Source: Amycolatopsis thermoflava N1165
GTDB lineage: Bacteria; Actinomycetota; Actinomycetes; Mycobacteriales; Pseudonocardiaceae
Assembly (NCBI RefSeq): GCF_000473265.1
Contig: NZ_KI421511.1
Coordinates: 2,515,559-2,579,558, forward strand
Direction of reading: 5' to 3'
DNA: 64,000 bases
A program made the translations under genes and the position numbers. The notes beneath the pieces were generated by a model. That model ran no database searches and was not told the DNA's origin. It was given only the letters and a program-made list of their open reading frames with translations. Shown piece by piece: positions 17,042 through 25,993 of the stretch. Positions within the stretch are counted from its first letter, which is position 1. Each line of letters opens with the position of its first letter.

Positions 17042-17962
17042 GTGCGGATCGTCTCGTTGCTGCCCGCCGCCACTGATCTGGTGGCCGAGCTGGGGCTGGC
17101 CGGGCAGCTGGTCGGGCGGACGCACGAATGCGACTGGCCGCCGGGCATCGAGGACGTGCCCGTGGTCACCAGCAGCGGGCTGCATACCTCGATGAGCAGC
17201 CGCGAGATCTCGCAGGCCGTCGGCGGCGCCCACGCCGGCTCCGCGCTCTACGCCCTGGACGCCGGGAAACTCGCCGAGCTCCAGCCCGACGTCGTGCTCA
17301 CCCAGGACCTCTGCGAGGTCTGCGCGGTGTCCTACCGCCGGGTCGCCGACGCCGTCCGGATGATGGACGCCGGGCCGCGGGTGCTGAGCCTCGAACCCCA
17401 CACGCTCGCCGAGGTGCTGGACTGCCTGCTGCTGCTCGGCGACGTCCTCGGTGTGCCGGACGTCGCCCGCGCGAAACACACGCAACTGCGCGCCCGGCTC
17501 GCGGACCTCCGGGAGCGCACCCGGGACCTGCCCCGGCCGCGGGTAGCCGCGATCGAATGGCTCGACCCGGTCTGGCCGGCAGGCCACTGGGTGCCCGAAC
17601 AGATCGCCGCCGCCGGTGGGGAGCCCCTGCTCGCCCGGCCGGGCGAGCACACGAAGGCCATCGACTGGGCCGAGGTGACCGCCGCGGAACCCGACGTCCT
17701 CCTCCTGCTCCCCTGCGGCCTGCCGCCGGAGCGCACCGAGGCCGAACTCGGCCTGATCACGAGCCGACCGGGCTGGGCGGACCTGCCCGCGGTGCGCGGC
17801 GGGCAGGTGTGGATCCTCGACGGCCCGTCCTACTTCAACCGCCCCGGCCCGCGCGTCGTGCGGGGCGCGGAGATCCTCGCCCACGTGCTGCACGGCATCG
17901 GGACCGTCGAGCCGGGTCAGGCGAGGCGCACCTCGATCTCCGGCGGCGTCCGCAACGTCTGA
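17042..17962 (+). CDS. BtuF-like cobalamin/siderophore-binding-type protein without signal peptide
   Basis: A 306-residue periplasmic-binding-protein fold of the BtuF/FhuD class. It begins MRIVSLLPAATDLVAELGL, and LVGRTHECDWPPG and VVLTQDLCEVCAVS are typical of the BtuF-related group. There is no signal peptide and no lipobox, so the protein is probably cytosolic, and no transporter genes are adjacent. It may be a cobamide-binding or sensing protein rather than a transporter subunit. Its 3' end overlaps the convergent OsmC gene by 46 bases. Upstream 186 bases contain no recognisable cobalamin riboswitch. Confidence 0.8.
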   Translation: MRIVSLLPAATDLVAELGLAGQLVGRTHECDWPPGIEDVPVVTSSGLHTSMSSREISQAVGGAHAGSALYALDAGKLAELQPDVVLTQDLCEVCAVSYRRVADAVRMMDAGPRVLSLEPHTLAEVLDCLLLLGDVLGVPDVARAKHTQLRARLADLRERTRDLPRPRVAAIEWLDPVWPAGHWVPEQIAAAGGEPLLARPGEHTKAIDWAEVTAAEPDVLLLLPCGLPPERTEAELGLITSRPGWADLPAVRGGQVWILDGPSYFNRPGPRVVRGAEILAHVLHGIGTVEPGQARRTSISGGVRNV

Positions 17963-18420
17963 TACACCACGCAGTACCGCTCGGTCAGCTTGCGCAGCGT
18001 GGCGAGCTGCTCCTCGGACGCGTCGGTGTCGAGGTCGAACGACAACCGGATCGCCTGGAACCCCACCGGCGCGGACTTGTCGACCCCGAGCGTGCCGCGG
18101 AAGTCCAGGTCGCCCTCCGCCCGCACGGTCCCGCCGCGGATCTCCAGCCCCAGCGACGTCGCCACCGCCCGCAGCGTCACCCCGGAGCACGCGACCAGCG
18201 CCTCCAGCAGCATGTCGCCGGAGCACGCGAGGCTGCCGTCACCGCCGGTGGCCGGGTGCAGGCCGGCCTCGACCACCGCCCGCCCGGTCTCCACCTTGCA
18301 CGAGATGCCCAGCCCGTCGAGCTCCGCGTTGGCGCGCAAGGTGATCAGCGCCTGTGCCGGGTCCTCCCGGTAGCGCTCCTTCAGCGGGGCCTGCAGTTCC
18401 CTGAGTTCGCCTGCGTCCAT
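17917..18420 (-). CDS. OsmC/Ohr-family protein
   Basis: A 167-residue OsmC-like protein. The two redox cysteines of the family are visible, in LLEALVACSGVTLRAVA and in RYCVVYQTL, separated by about 55 residues. Family members reduce organic hydroperoxides, but many OsmC paralogues have unknown physiological substrates. The start is ATG at 18420. It is a monocistronic gene, convergent with the BtuF-like gene and with a 46-base 3' overlap. Confidence 0.9.
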   Translation of the reverse strand: MDAGELRELQAPLKERYREDPAQALITLRANAELDGLGISCKVETGRAVVEAGLHPATGGDGSLACSGDMLLEALVACSGVTLRAVATSLGLEIRGGTVRAEGDLDFRGTLGVDKSAPVGFQAIRLSFDLDTDASEEQLATLRKLTERYCVVYQTLRTPPEIEVRLA

Positions 18421-18570
18421 GCCCGCCAGTATGACCGCGTGAACGGGCTCACGCCGGTGTCAAGGCCGGATCAAGACCGGGCCAGGGCGTGTCATCGCCG
18501 CGTCAGCCCGGGGTCCGCGCGGGCCGCTGCGGAGATCTCCTTCGGTGCAGGGATACCGAAGGAGGACGTC

Positions 18571-19887
18571 ATGACACTCGCCGAAGTGCTGCCCAGCGTG
18601 GGGCTCGCCGGAGAACCGCCGCTGGAACCCGGCCTGTGGCCGCGCACGACCCGCCTCGCCGGGGGCGGCGACCTGACCTGCGGCGGCGTGCGGCTGACGC
18701 GGCTCGCCGCGCGGTTCGGCACGCCGGTGCAGGTCTTCGACGAAACCGAGATCCGCGGCCGCGCCGAGTCGCTGCGCGCCGCGTTCCCGGACGCCGAGAT
18801 CGCGTTCGCCACCAAGGCCCTGCCGGTGCGGGGCGTGCTCCGGGTGCTGGGGTTCAGTGCGGACGTGTGCTCGGCGGGCGAGATCGCGATGGCGCGCTCG
18901 GCGGGTGTGCCGGGCGAGCGGATCCTGGTGCACGGCAACGTGAAGACCCCGGAGGACCTCAAGGCCGCGTTCACCGCGCACGCCGGCCGGATCGTCGCCG
19001 ACTCGGCCGACGAGATCGACCAGCTCGCCGCGCTCGCCCCCGCCGGGCAACGGGTCCTGGTGCGGGTCACCCCCGGCGTCGACGCGCACACACACCGCGC
19101 GCTGGCCACCGCCGTCGAGGGCCAGAAGTTCGGGTTCTCCCTCGCCTCCGGCGCCGCGCTGGACGCCGTCGGGCAGGTCCTCGCCCAGCCGGGCCTGCGC
19201 GCCGCCGGGCTGCACTGCCACCTCGGCTCCCAGGTGCGCGACACCTGCGCGTACGCCGAAGCGGTGCGCCGCATGGTGCGCCTGCTCGCCGAGGTCCGCG
19301 AGCGGCACGGGGTGATGCTGGACCAGCTCGACCTGGGCGGCGGCTTCGCCGTCCCCTACCGCGCGGGCGAGCCGGCCTTCGACCTGACCGGCGCCGCCCG
19401 CCGGATCCTGGGCACGCTGCGCCTGGAGTGCGACCGCCACCGGATCCCGGTGCCGCGGCTGGTGCTGGAACCCGGCCGCTGGCTCGTCGCGACGGCCGGG
19501 ATCACGCTGTACCGGGTGGCCGCGGTGAAGAGCGGGTTCGTCGCGGTCGACGGCGGCATGAGCGACAACCCGCGCCCGGCGCTGTACGGCGCGCGCTACA
19601 CCGCCCGGCTCGTCGGACGGCACACCAAGGCGCCGCGCCGCCCGTGGACCATCGCCGGCAGGCACTGCGAGGCCGGGGACGTGCTGGCCGAGGACGTGCC
19701 GTTGCCCGCCGACATCCGCCCCGGCGACCTGCTGGCGGTGCCCGTGAGCGGCGCCTACCACCACGCGCTGGCGTCGAACTACAACCTGGTGGGCCGCCCG
19801 CCGCTGGTCGCCGTCGCCGGCGGCGCAGCACGCGTGCTCGTGCGCCGCGAAACCGAGGAGGACCTGCTGCGCCGCGACCTCGGCTGA
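18571..19887 (+). CDS. Fold-type III PLP decarboxylase, LysA (diaminopimelate decarboxylase)-like
   Basis: A 438-residue alanine-racemase-fold decarboxylase. The PLP lysine is in AFATKALPVRG (about residue 75), the phosphate-binding histidine in GLHCHLGSQ, the substrate loop in LEPGRWLVATAG, and the active-site cysteine in RHCEAGDVLAED; VDGGMSDNPRPALYG is the classic LysA motif. Diaminopimelate decarboxylase is the closest call, but the ending of the substrate loop and its isolated location suggest a paralogue, perhaps acting on a related amino acid. ATG at 18571 has GGAGG 7 bases upstream. No other lysine genes are adjacent. Confidence 0.85.
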   Translation: MTLAEVLPSVGLAGEPPLEPGLWPRTTRLAGGGDLTCGGVRLTRLAARFGTPVQVFDETEIRGRAESLRAAFPDAEIAFATKALPVRGVLRVLGFSADVCSAGEIAMARSAGVPGERILVHGNVKTPEDLKAAFTAHAGRIVADSADEIDQLAALAPAGQRVLVRVTPGVDAHTHRALATAVEGQKFGFSLASGAALDAVGQVLAQPGLRAAGLHCHLGSQVRDTCAYAEAVRRMVRLLAEVRERHGVMLDQLDLGGGFAVPYRAGEPAFDLTGAARRILGTLRLECDRHRIPVPRLVLEPGRWLVATAGITLYRVAAVKSGFVAVDGGMSDNPRPALYGARYTARLVGRHTKAPRRPWTIAGRHCEAGDVLAEDVPLPADIRPGDLLAVPVSGAYHHALASNYNLVGRPPLVAVAGGAARVLVRRETEEDLLRRDLG

Positions 19888-19904
19888 TCGGGGAAGCTCG
19901 GCGC

Positions 19905-20288
19905 ATGGTCTCGGTATTGCAGAACGTCGCGATCGACTGCGCGGACGCCTACGAGCTGGCCCGGTTCTGGAGCGCGGTGACCGGCCGTCCGCTCCACCCG
20001 GAAGACCGGCCGGGCGACCCGGAGACGCAGGTGCTGCTCGCGGAGGGTCCGGTGCTGCACTTCAACCAGGTGCCGGAGCCCAAGACGATCAAGAACCGGA
20101 TCCACCTGTGCCTGCGCCCGGAGACCTCGCGCGAGGTGGAGGTGGCGCGGCTGCTGGGCCTCGGCGCCACGTTCGTCGCCGATCACCGGAACCCGGACGG
20201 GTCCGGCTGGGCCGTCCTCGCCGACCCCGAGGGCAACGAGTTCTGCGTGCTCCGCAGCGACTCCGACCGCGCCGCCATGGAGTCCTGA
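19905..20288 (+). CDS. VOC-superfamily (glyoxalase-like) protein
   Basis: A 127-residue vicinal-oxygen-chelate protein beginning MVSVLQNVAIDCADAYELARFWSAVTG, with the second beta-alpha-beta module at RIHLCLRPETSREVEVARLLGLGATF and the end VLADPEGNEFCVLRSD. The His and Glu typical of metal ligands (in HLCL and NEFCV) are kept. Substrate unknown. The gene is 17 bases after the LysA-like gene, so probably co-transcribed. Its 3' end overlaps the tail of the convergent LysR gene by about 106 bases. Confidence 0.85.
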   Translation: MVSVLQNVAIDCADAYELARFWSAVTGRPLHPEDRPGDPETQVLLAEGPVLHFNQVPEPKTIKNRIHLCLRPETSREVEVARLLGLGATFVADHRNPDGSGWAVLADPEGNEFCVLRSDSDRAAMES

Positions 20289-21187
20289 CCCGCCGGCGCA
20301 GTCCCGAGCGTCGTGTCGATGAACGCGCGCGTCGCCGCGGTGAGCGGGCCGCCGCGGTGCACCAGCCACTGCGGCAGCCGCTCCGGCGGGTCGAACCGGT
20401 AGACGTCCGCGCCCGCCCGCAGCGCCAGGTCGGACCAGCCGTCCGGCATCAGCCCGGCGCCGATGCCCTTGAGCACCATCGGCAGCACCACGCCCCGGTC
20501 CCCGGCCTCGGCCGCGATCGTCATGTCCCCGACGGTCGCGGCCAGCCGGTCGAACAGGGCCCGCACCGCCGTGGCCGGCTTGGTGACCACGAACCGCATG
20601 CCGCGCAGCACCTCCGGGCCCACCGACGGCCCCGGCACGTCCAGGGCGCCCGGCGGCACGACCAGCAGGAACTCCTCGTCCCGCAGGTGGTGCGTCACCA
20701 GCCCCTGCCCGGACGGGCGCTCCGCGCTGCCGCACACCCCGACCTCGCACCTGCCCTGCAGCACCATCGCGACCACCTCGGCCGCCGACATCGCCGACGA
20801 CGTGCTGACGGTGACCCCCGGGTGCCGCCGGGCCAGCTCGGCGATCACGCTGGTCACCGGTTCCAGCCCGGACGACGAGGTCGCGGCGACGTCCACCCGC
20901 CCGGCCGCGCCGTCCCCGATCGCGCCCGCCGCAGCCCGCAACGCGTCCAGGTCGCGCAGCACCAGCCGGGCCCGGTCGGCCAGCGCCTCCCCGGCGGTGC
21001 TCAGCACCGCGTGCCGCCCGACCCGGTGGAACAGCGTGACGCCCAGCTCGTGTTCGAGCTTGCCGATCGCGCGGGACAGCGAGGGCTGCGCGACGTGCAG
21101 TGCCTTGGCCGCCGCGGTGAACCCGCCGTGCTCGACGATCGCGACGAAGTACTCCAGCTGGCGGCGTTCCACCACGCTCCCATCCAT
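20183..21187 (-). CDS. LysR-family transcriptional regulator
   Basis: A 334-residue LysR protein. The DNA-binding domain is at the start (ERRQLEYFVAIVEHGGFT, AAKALHVAQPSLSRAIGKLE). The co-inducer domain follows from about residue 97 (GRVDVAATSSSGLEPVTSV). The last 40 residues (after ATRAFIDTTLGT) are Ser/Arg/Gly-rich and are encoded opposite the VOC gene. Divergent from a gamma-glutamyltransferase gene, with a perfect LysR-type palindrome covering its own ATG, so autoregulation and control of the transferase are likely. Confidence 0.92.
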   Translation of the reverse strand: MDGSVVERRQLEYFVAIVEHGGFTAAAKALHVAQPSLSRAIGKLEHELGVTLFHRVGRHAVLSTAGEALADRARLVLRDLDALRAAAGAIGDGAAGRVDVAATSSSGLEPVTSVIAELARRHPGVTVSTSSAMSAAEVVAMVLQGRCEVGVCGSAERPSGQGLVTHHLRDEEFLLVVPPGALDVPGPSVGPEVLRGMRFVVTKPATAVRALFDRLAATVGDMTIAAEAGDRGVVLPMVLKGIGAGLMPDGWSDLALRAGADVYRFDPPERLPQWLVHRGGPLTAATRAFIDTTLGTAPAGQDSMAARSESLRSTQNSLPSGSARTAQPDPSGFR

Positions 21188-21202
21188 AGCGAACAGCTAT
21201 GG
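21184..21202. promoter_or_regulatory. LysR box over the regulator's start codon
   Basis: CCATAGC-GAACA-GCTATGG is a perfect inverted repeat (7-base arms, 5-base spacer). Its core, T-AGCGAACAGCT-A, is an exact T-N11-A LysR box. It includes the ATG of the LysR gene (21185-21187) and lies 56 bases or more upstream of the transferase start, so it can serve both divergent genes. Confidence 0.65.
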
Positions 21203-21258
21203 CGATGGTGTCACAGATGTCTTGGACGTTCACCCGGTCGAGGGTGTCTACTCGGACC

Positions 21259-23046
21259 GTGTTCACCACCCGCCCCACGCTGCAAGGCACCCACGGCATG
21301 GTGTCGTCGACCCACTGGCTCGCCTCCGCCACCGCGATGGCGGTGCTGGAGGACGACGGCAACGCCTTCGACGCGGCCGTGGCCGCCGGGTTCGTGCTGC
21401 ACGTCGTCGAACCGCACCTGAACGGCCCCGCCGGCGAGGTCCCGATCATCCTCGCGCCCGCCGGGCAGGCGCCGCGCGTGCTGTGCGGGCAGGGTCCGGC
21501 CCCGGCCGGGGCGACGGTCGCGCACTACACCTCGCTCGGACTGGACCTGGTGCCCGGCACCGGTCCGCTGGCCGCCGCCGTGCCCGGCGCGTTCGACGCG
21601 TGGATGCTGCTGCTGCGCGACCACGGCACGAAGACGCTGGCCGAGGTGCTGAGATACGCGATCGGCTACGCCGAGAACGGGCACCCGGCGGTGGAGCGGA
21701 TCGGCTCGACCGTGGCCAGCGTGCGGGAGCTGTTCGAGACCGAATGGACCAGCTCGGCGGAGGTGTACCTGCGTGACGGGCGCCCGCCGGGGCCCGGCGA
21801 GATGCTGCGCAACCCGGCGCTGGCCGCGACCTGGCGGCGCGTGATCGCCGAGGCCGAGGCCGCCGGCGCGGGCCGGGAGACGCAGATCGATGCCGCCCGC
21901 CGGATCTGGCGCGAGGGCTTCATCGCCGAGGCGATCGCCGAGGCCGCTGCCCGGCCGACCATGGACACCTCCGGCGAGCGGCACGCCGGCACCCTCACCG
22001 CCGACGACCTCGCCGCGTTCGAAGCCGGCTACGAGGACCCGGTCACCTACGACTGGCAGGGCTGGACGGTCGCCAAGTGCGGCCTGTGGAGCCAGGGGCC
22101 GTCGTTCCTGCAGCAGCTCGCCCTGCTGCCGGACGGCCTCGAGTACGGCACGCCGGAGTACCTGCACACGCTGATCGAGGGCACCAAGCTTGCCATGGCC
22201 GACCGCGAGGCGTGGTACGGCGACAGCGCGGACGTCTCCCTGGACACCCTGCTTTCCGCGTCCTACAACGAATCCCGCCGCGCCATGATCGACGAGCGGG
22301 CCTCGACGGAGCTGCGGCCGGGTTCCCCGGACGGGCGACGGCCGCGGCTGAGCAAGCAGGCCGAACTGTCGGTCGGCGGAGCGGTCCCGCCGCCACCCGC
22401 CGCGGGCGCCGGTGAGCCGACCGTCGCCAAGGACGGCGCCACCCGCGGCGACACCTGCCACCTCGACGTGGCCGACCGGTGGGGCAACATGATCGCCGCC
22501 ACCCCGAGCGGCGGCTGGCTGCAGTCCAACCCGGTCATCCCGGCCCTGGGTTTCCCGCTGGGCACCCGGCTGCAGATGTCCTGGCTGGACGAGGGGCTGC
22601 CCAATTCGCTGGTGCCCGGCCGCCGCCCGCGCACGACGCTGTCCCCGTCGATGGCGCTGCGCGACGGCGTGCCGGTGCTCGCGTTCGGCACGCCCGGCGG
22701 GGACCAGCAGGACCAGTGGAGCGTGCACTTCTTCCTCGCCGTCGCGCTGCGCGGGAAGGTGCGCGGCAGCCTCGACCTGCAGGGCGCGATCGACGCGCCG
22801 AACTGGCACACGGACAGTTTCCCGAGCTCGTTCTACCCGCGCTCGATGAAACCGGGCAGCGTCACGGTGGAGTCGCGCATCGGCGAATCCGCGATCGCGG
22901 AACTGCGGCGGCGCGGGCACGACGTCGAGGTCGCCGACCCGTGGTCGGAAGGCCGCCTGTGCGCGGTCGCCCGCGACCCGGAAACCGGTGTGCTGTCCGC
23001 GGGTGCGAACCCGCGAGGCATGCAGGGCTACGCCGCCGGACGGTAG
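21259..23046 (+). CDS. Gamma-glutamyltransferase family protein (Ntn hydrolase)
   Basis: About 595 residues. Family segments visible: ATAMAVLEDDGNAFDAAVAAGFVLHVVEPH near the start, and the self-cleavage region GDTCHLDVADRWGNMIAATPSGG (about residues 412-434 with this start), where the Thr of GDT is the expected nucleophile exposed after autoprocessing. LSPSMALRDG and GTPGGDQQDQW belong to the small subunit. No secretion signal is seen, unlike classic secreted enzymes, so a cytosolic acyl-transferase or hydrolase acting on another amide is possible. The start is uncertain (GTG at 21259 or 21244, or ATG at 21199). Confidence 0.82.
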   Translation: MFTTRPTLQGTHGMVSSTHWLASATAMAVLEDDGNAFDAAVAAGFVLHVVEPHLNGPAGEVPIILAPAGQAPRVLCGQGPAPAGATVAHYTSLGLDLVPGTGPLAAAVPGAFDAWMLLLRDHGTKTLAEVLRYAIGYAENGHPAVERIGSTVASVRELFETEWTSSAEVYLRDGRPPGPGEMLRNPALAATWRRVIAEAEAAGAGRETQIDAARRIWREGFIAEAIAEAAARPTMDTSGERHAGTLTADDLAAFEAGYEDPVTYDWQGWTVAKCGLWSQGPSFLQQLALLPDGLEYGTPEYLHTLIEGTKLAMADREAWYGDSADVSLDTLLSASYNESRRAMIDERASTELRPGSPDGRRPRLSKQAELSVGGAVPPPPAAGAGEPTVAKDGATRGDTCHLDVADRWGNMIAATPSGGWLQSNPVIPALGFPLGTRLQMSWLDEGLPNSLVPGRRPRTTLSPSMALRDGVPVLAFGTPGGDQQDQWSVHFFLAVALRGKVRGSLDLQGAIDAPNWHTDSFPSSFYPRSMKPGSVTVESRIGESAIAELRRRGHDVEVADPWSEGRLCAVARDPETGVLSAGANPRGMQGYAAGR

Positions 23047-23065
23047 TTTCCTCCGGCATCCGAAG

Positions 23066-23109
23066 GGAAAACAGCGGTTCGCACCCATCCCCGCGAACCG
23101 CTGTTTTCC
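23066..23109. terminator. Long hairpin terminator after the gamma-glutamyltransferase gene
   Basis: GGAAAACAGCGGTTCGC is repeated inverted as GCGAACCGCTGTTTTCC with a 10-base loop; the 17-base stem is perfect. The A4/T4 ends give a T-rich end in both directions. It starts 20 bases after the stop at 23046, so it probably ends that transcript, and may also stop the oppositely directed ROK operon. Confidence 0.75.
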
Positions 23110-23330
23110 TGCCCGTGTCAAGCGGCAGCACCGAAGGTGGCTGCTTCCCGAGCCGCCCAGCAGCCGGCACACCCACCTCCGCGCCATTTCCGCCCCCAGC
23201 CCGGCACCCGAGTGCCGCAACGTCTCGCGATGCGCGGTCAGGAAGCTGACAACCACCTACGCGCTCGCCGCCCGCAACCAGGGTTTCCGCCCGACCGGGG
23301 CCAGCCTGAACTCGGCGCACCCGCCCGGGC

Positions 23331-24506
23331 TCAACCGTCCGCAAGCACCGTCTCGAAGGCCAGCTCCGCGGCGCCCAGCAGCTTCGCGTCCGTGCCCAGC
23401 GCCGACGTCGCGACCCGCGTTCCGGCGAGGGCCCGGCTCACCAGGCTCCGCTGCCGCACCGTTCGCTCCACGTGCTCGACCAGCGCCGGGGGCAGCGCGG
23501 TGAACAGGTCGCCCAGCACGACCAGCTGCGGGCACAGCAGGTTGACCACGTTGCCGAGCCCGAGCGCGAGCCATTCGGTGAACTCCGCGAGCACGTCCGG
23601 CGCCTCGCCGTCGGCGGAGAGCAGCCGCAGCTCGTGCACGATCGCGCCGACCGGGCTGTCCTCGTCCAGCCCCAGCGCCCGCGCCAGCGCCCGCTCCCCC
23701 ACCTCGGTTTCCCAGCAGCCGTGCGATCCGCAGTAGCACTGCCGCCCCTGCGGCCGCACCACCATGTGCCCGACCTCGCCCACGTGGTGCCCGCCGGCGC
23801 CGCGCATGGACACCCCGTTGGAGATCACGCCGCCGCCGACGCCGACCTCGGCGCCGATGTAGACGAGGTCGTCGTAGCCGCGCGCCACCCCGCGCAGGTG
23901 CTCGGCGAGCGCGCCCAGCTCGGCGTCGTTGCCCATGTGCACGGGCAGCTGCAGGGCCCGCGACAGCCACGCGCCGAGCGGGATGTCGGTCCAGTGCAGG
24001 TTCGGCGCCTCGTGCACGAACCCGTCCTGGTGCCGCACCACGCCCGGCACCGACACGCCGGCCGCGACCGGGTGGACGCCCAGCTCGTCGATCAGCGGGC
24101 CCGCCGTGTCGACGATCTTGGTGAACACCTCGCGCGGGTCGTTGGTGGTGGAGCGGATGTTCCACCCGCCCCGCCCGAGGATCTCGCCGCCGATCCCGAC
24201 CAGCGCCATCCCGGCCCGCTCCACCCGGATGTCGATCGCCAGCACCACCGCGGCCTGCGGCTGCGGCAGCACCAGCAGGGACGGGCGGCCCGCCCCGCTG
24301 CGCTGGGCCGGCACGCGCTCCTCGACGAGCCCGTCCTCGGCCAGCCCGTCCACCAGGGCCTTGATCGTGCTGCGGTTCAGCCCGAGGTCGGTGGCGAGAC
24401 TGGCCCGTGTGGACGGACCATGGACGTGCAGCCGGCGCAACAGGGCGGCCCTGTTGTGCCGGCGCACGTCGTCGGGGCGGGTGCCCGCGGTCGGTGTGGT
24501 CGTCAC
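23331..24506 (-). CDS. ROK-family transcriptional regulator, XylR-like
   Basis: A 391-residue ROK repressor. The N-terminal winged helix reads STRASLATDLGLNRSTIKALV (about residues 32-52), followed by an actin-like sugar-binding fold: ALALDI-like strand VVLAIDIRVERAG, VSVPGVV, and the zinc motif GHMVVRPQGRQCYCGSHGCW. Such proteins sense xylose or other sugars and repress the linked ABC transporter. It is the last gene of the transporter operon, and two palindromic operators of the ROK type lie upstream of the first gene. Actual sugar is not proven; xylose is suggested by the transporter. Confidence 0.9.
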   Translation of the reverse strand: MTTTPTAGTRPDDVRRHNRAALLRRLHVHGPSTRASLATDLGLNRSTIKALVDGLAEDGLVEERVPAQRSGAGRPSLLVLPQPQAAVVLAIDIRVERAGMALVGIGGEILGRGGWNIRSTTNDPREVFTKIVDTAGPLIDELGVHPVAAGVSVPGVVRHQDGFVHEAPNLHWTDIPLGAWLSRALQLPVHMGNDAELGALAEHLRGVARGYDDLVYIGAEVGVGGGVISNGVSMRGAGGHHVGEVGHMVVRPQGRQCYCGSHGCWETEVGERALARALGLDEDSPVGAIVHELRLLSADGEAPDVLAEFTEWLALGLGNVVNLLCPQLVVLGDLFTALPPALVEHVERTVRQRSLVSRALAGTRVATSALGTDAKLLGAAELAFETVLADG

Positions 24507-24551
24507 CTGCGCTTCCCTGCTGGCCGGTGGTCGGCGGTCCTCACCCGTGCC

Positions 24552-25979
24552 TCAGCGCGCGACCGCGGCACGCTTGCGGGAAAGCGCGTCGACGGCTGCC
24601 GCCACCAGTAGGACCAGGCAGGTGATGATGTTAACCGTAGCCGCCTGGAACCCGAGCAGGCCGAGGCCGTTCTGGACGGTCGCCAGCACGAGACCACCGA
24701 TCACCGCGTCGCGCAGCCGTCCACGGCCGCCGAACAGCGACGTGCCACCGATGACCGCCGCGCCGACGGCGAACAGCAGCGTGTTGCCGCCACCGGAGTT
24801 GCCGTCCACGGCGCCGACCTTGGAGCTGTAGACGATGCCGCCGATCGCCGCGACCGCCGAGCAGATCACGAACACGCTCATCCGGATCTTGTCGACCTTG
24901 ATGCCGGCGCGCCGCGCGGCCTCCTTGTTGCCGCCGACCGCGTAGATGTGCCGCCCGTAGCGGGTGCGGTCCAGCACGAACGTGCCTGCCACCAGCAACA
25001 CCAGCACGATCGGGACGACGTAGGGCACGCCCGCGATCGTGGTCAGGTTCGGGTTGGGCGAGCGGTTGGTGTTGAGCAGGTAGGTCGCGACCGCGCCGAG
25101 CACCAGCACCGCGCCCGCCTTGACGACCACGATCGTCGTCGGCTGCGCCACCAGTCCGCGCCGCAACCGTCCGAAGTGGCGGGTCAGGACCACCGCGGCG
25201 TACCCGCCCGCGGCGAGCGCGAACATGATCCAGCCGGCCAGGATGGACAGGTTGCCGTTGGCCACCTGGTACAGCACGTCGCTCTGCCGGATGGAGATCG
25301 TGCCGCCCTCGCCGACCAGCTGCAGCAGCAGCCCGTACCAGCCGATGAACAGCGCCAGGGTCACCACGAACGACGGGATGCCGATCTTGGCCACGATGGT
25401 GCCGGTCAGCGCGCCGATGACGACGCCGACGCAGATCGCCAGCACGATCTCGATCCACGGGTTCGCGGGGAACCCGGCGAGCAGGAACACCGGCACGACG
25501 AGCGCGAGCACCGCGCCGATCCAGACGCGCATCCACACGCACAGCGCCGCCGCCACGATGGAGCCGACGATGAAGCCGTAGAACACCGTGCTGCCGAAGT
25601 TGCCGAGCAGATTGCCGTCCTGCGTGAAGTGCAGCGCCATCACCGACGCGGCCAGGCCGGACGCGGTGCCCGCGGACAGGTCGATCTCGCCGAGCAGCAG
25701 CACCGGCACGATGCCCATCGCGATGATGGTCTGCCCGGCGCCCTGCGCGAACAGGTTCGCGATGTTGTTCAGGGACAGGAAGGTGTCCGAGAGCCCGGTG
25801 AACACCAGCACCAGCACCAGCAGGCCGAGCAGCGCGGGCAGCGCGCCCAGCTCGCCGCCGCGCAGGCGCCCGAAGTAGTCGCCGATGGCCTCGCGGGTGG
25901 ACCGCGAGGTGGTGTCGATGCCGAAGTCCGAGATCGCCGCCGGGGGCTGGCCGCCGGGCTTCGTGGGGGTTTCAGTCAT
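24552..25979 (-). CDS. xylH: Sugar ABC transporter permease, XylH-like
   Basis: A 475-residue permease with ten or more spans. It starts MTETPTKPGGQPPAAISDFGID; family segments include LGEIDLSAGTASGLAASVMA (BPD_transp_2 domain), GTIVAKIGIPSFVVTLALF, the cytoplasmic loop YGRHIYAVGGNKEAARRAGI that contacts the ATPase, and the end GGTSLFGGRGRLRDAVIGGLV. These are typical of the XylH/RbsC group, and the long length and loop sequence are closer to XylH. It lies between the ATPase and the ROK repressor genes in one operon, with only 14 bases to the ATPase stop. Confidence 0.9.
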   Translation of the reverse strand: MTETPTKPGGQPPAAISDFGIDTTSRSTREAIGDYFGRLRGGELGALPALLGLLVLVLVFTGLSDTFLSLNNIANLFAQGAGQTIIAMGIVPVLLLGEIDLSAGTASGLAASVMALHFTQDGNLLGNFGSTVFYGFIVGSIVAAALCVWMRVWIGAVLALVVPVFLLAGFPANPWIEIVLAICVGVVIGALTGTIVAKIGIPSFVVTLALFIGWYGLLLQLVGEGGTISIRQSDVLYQVANGNLSILAGWIMFALAAGGYAAVVLTRHFGRLRRGLVAQPTTIVVVKAGAVLVLGAVATYLLNTNRSPNPNLTTIAGVPYVVPIVLVLLVAGTFVLDRTRYGRHIYAVGGNKEAARRAGIKVDKIRMSVFVICSAVAAIGGIVYSSKVGAVDGNSGGGNTLLFAVGAAVIGGTSLFGGRGRLRDAVIGGLVLATVQNGLGLLGFQAATVNIITCLVLLVAAAVDALSRKRAAVAR

Positions 25980-25993
25980 GGCCACTTCTTTCC

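Noticed and set aside
23110..23330. Possible small gene between the terminator and the ROK gene
   Set aside because: No frame has a ribosome site or a recognisable domain.
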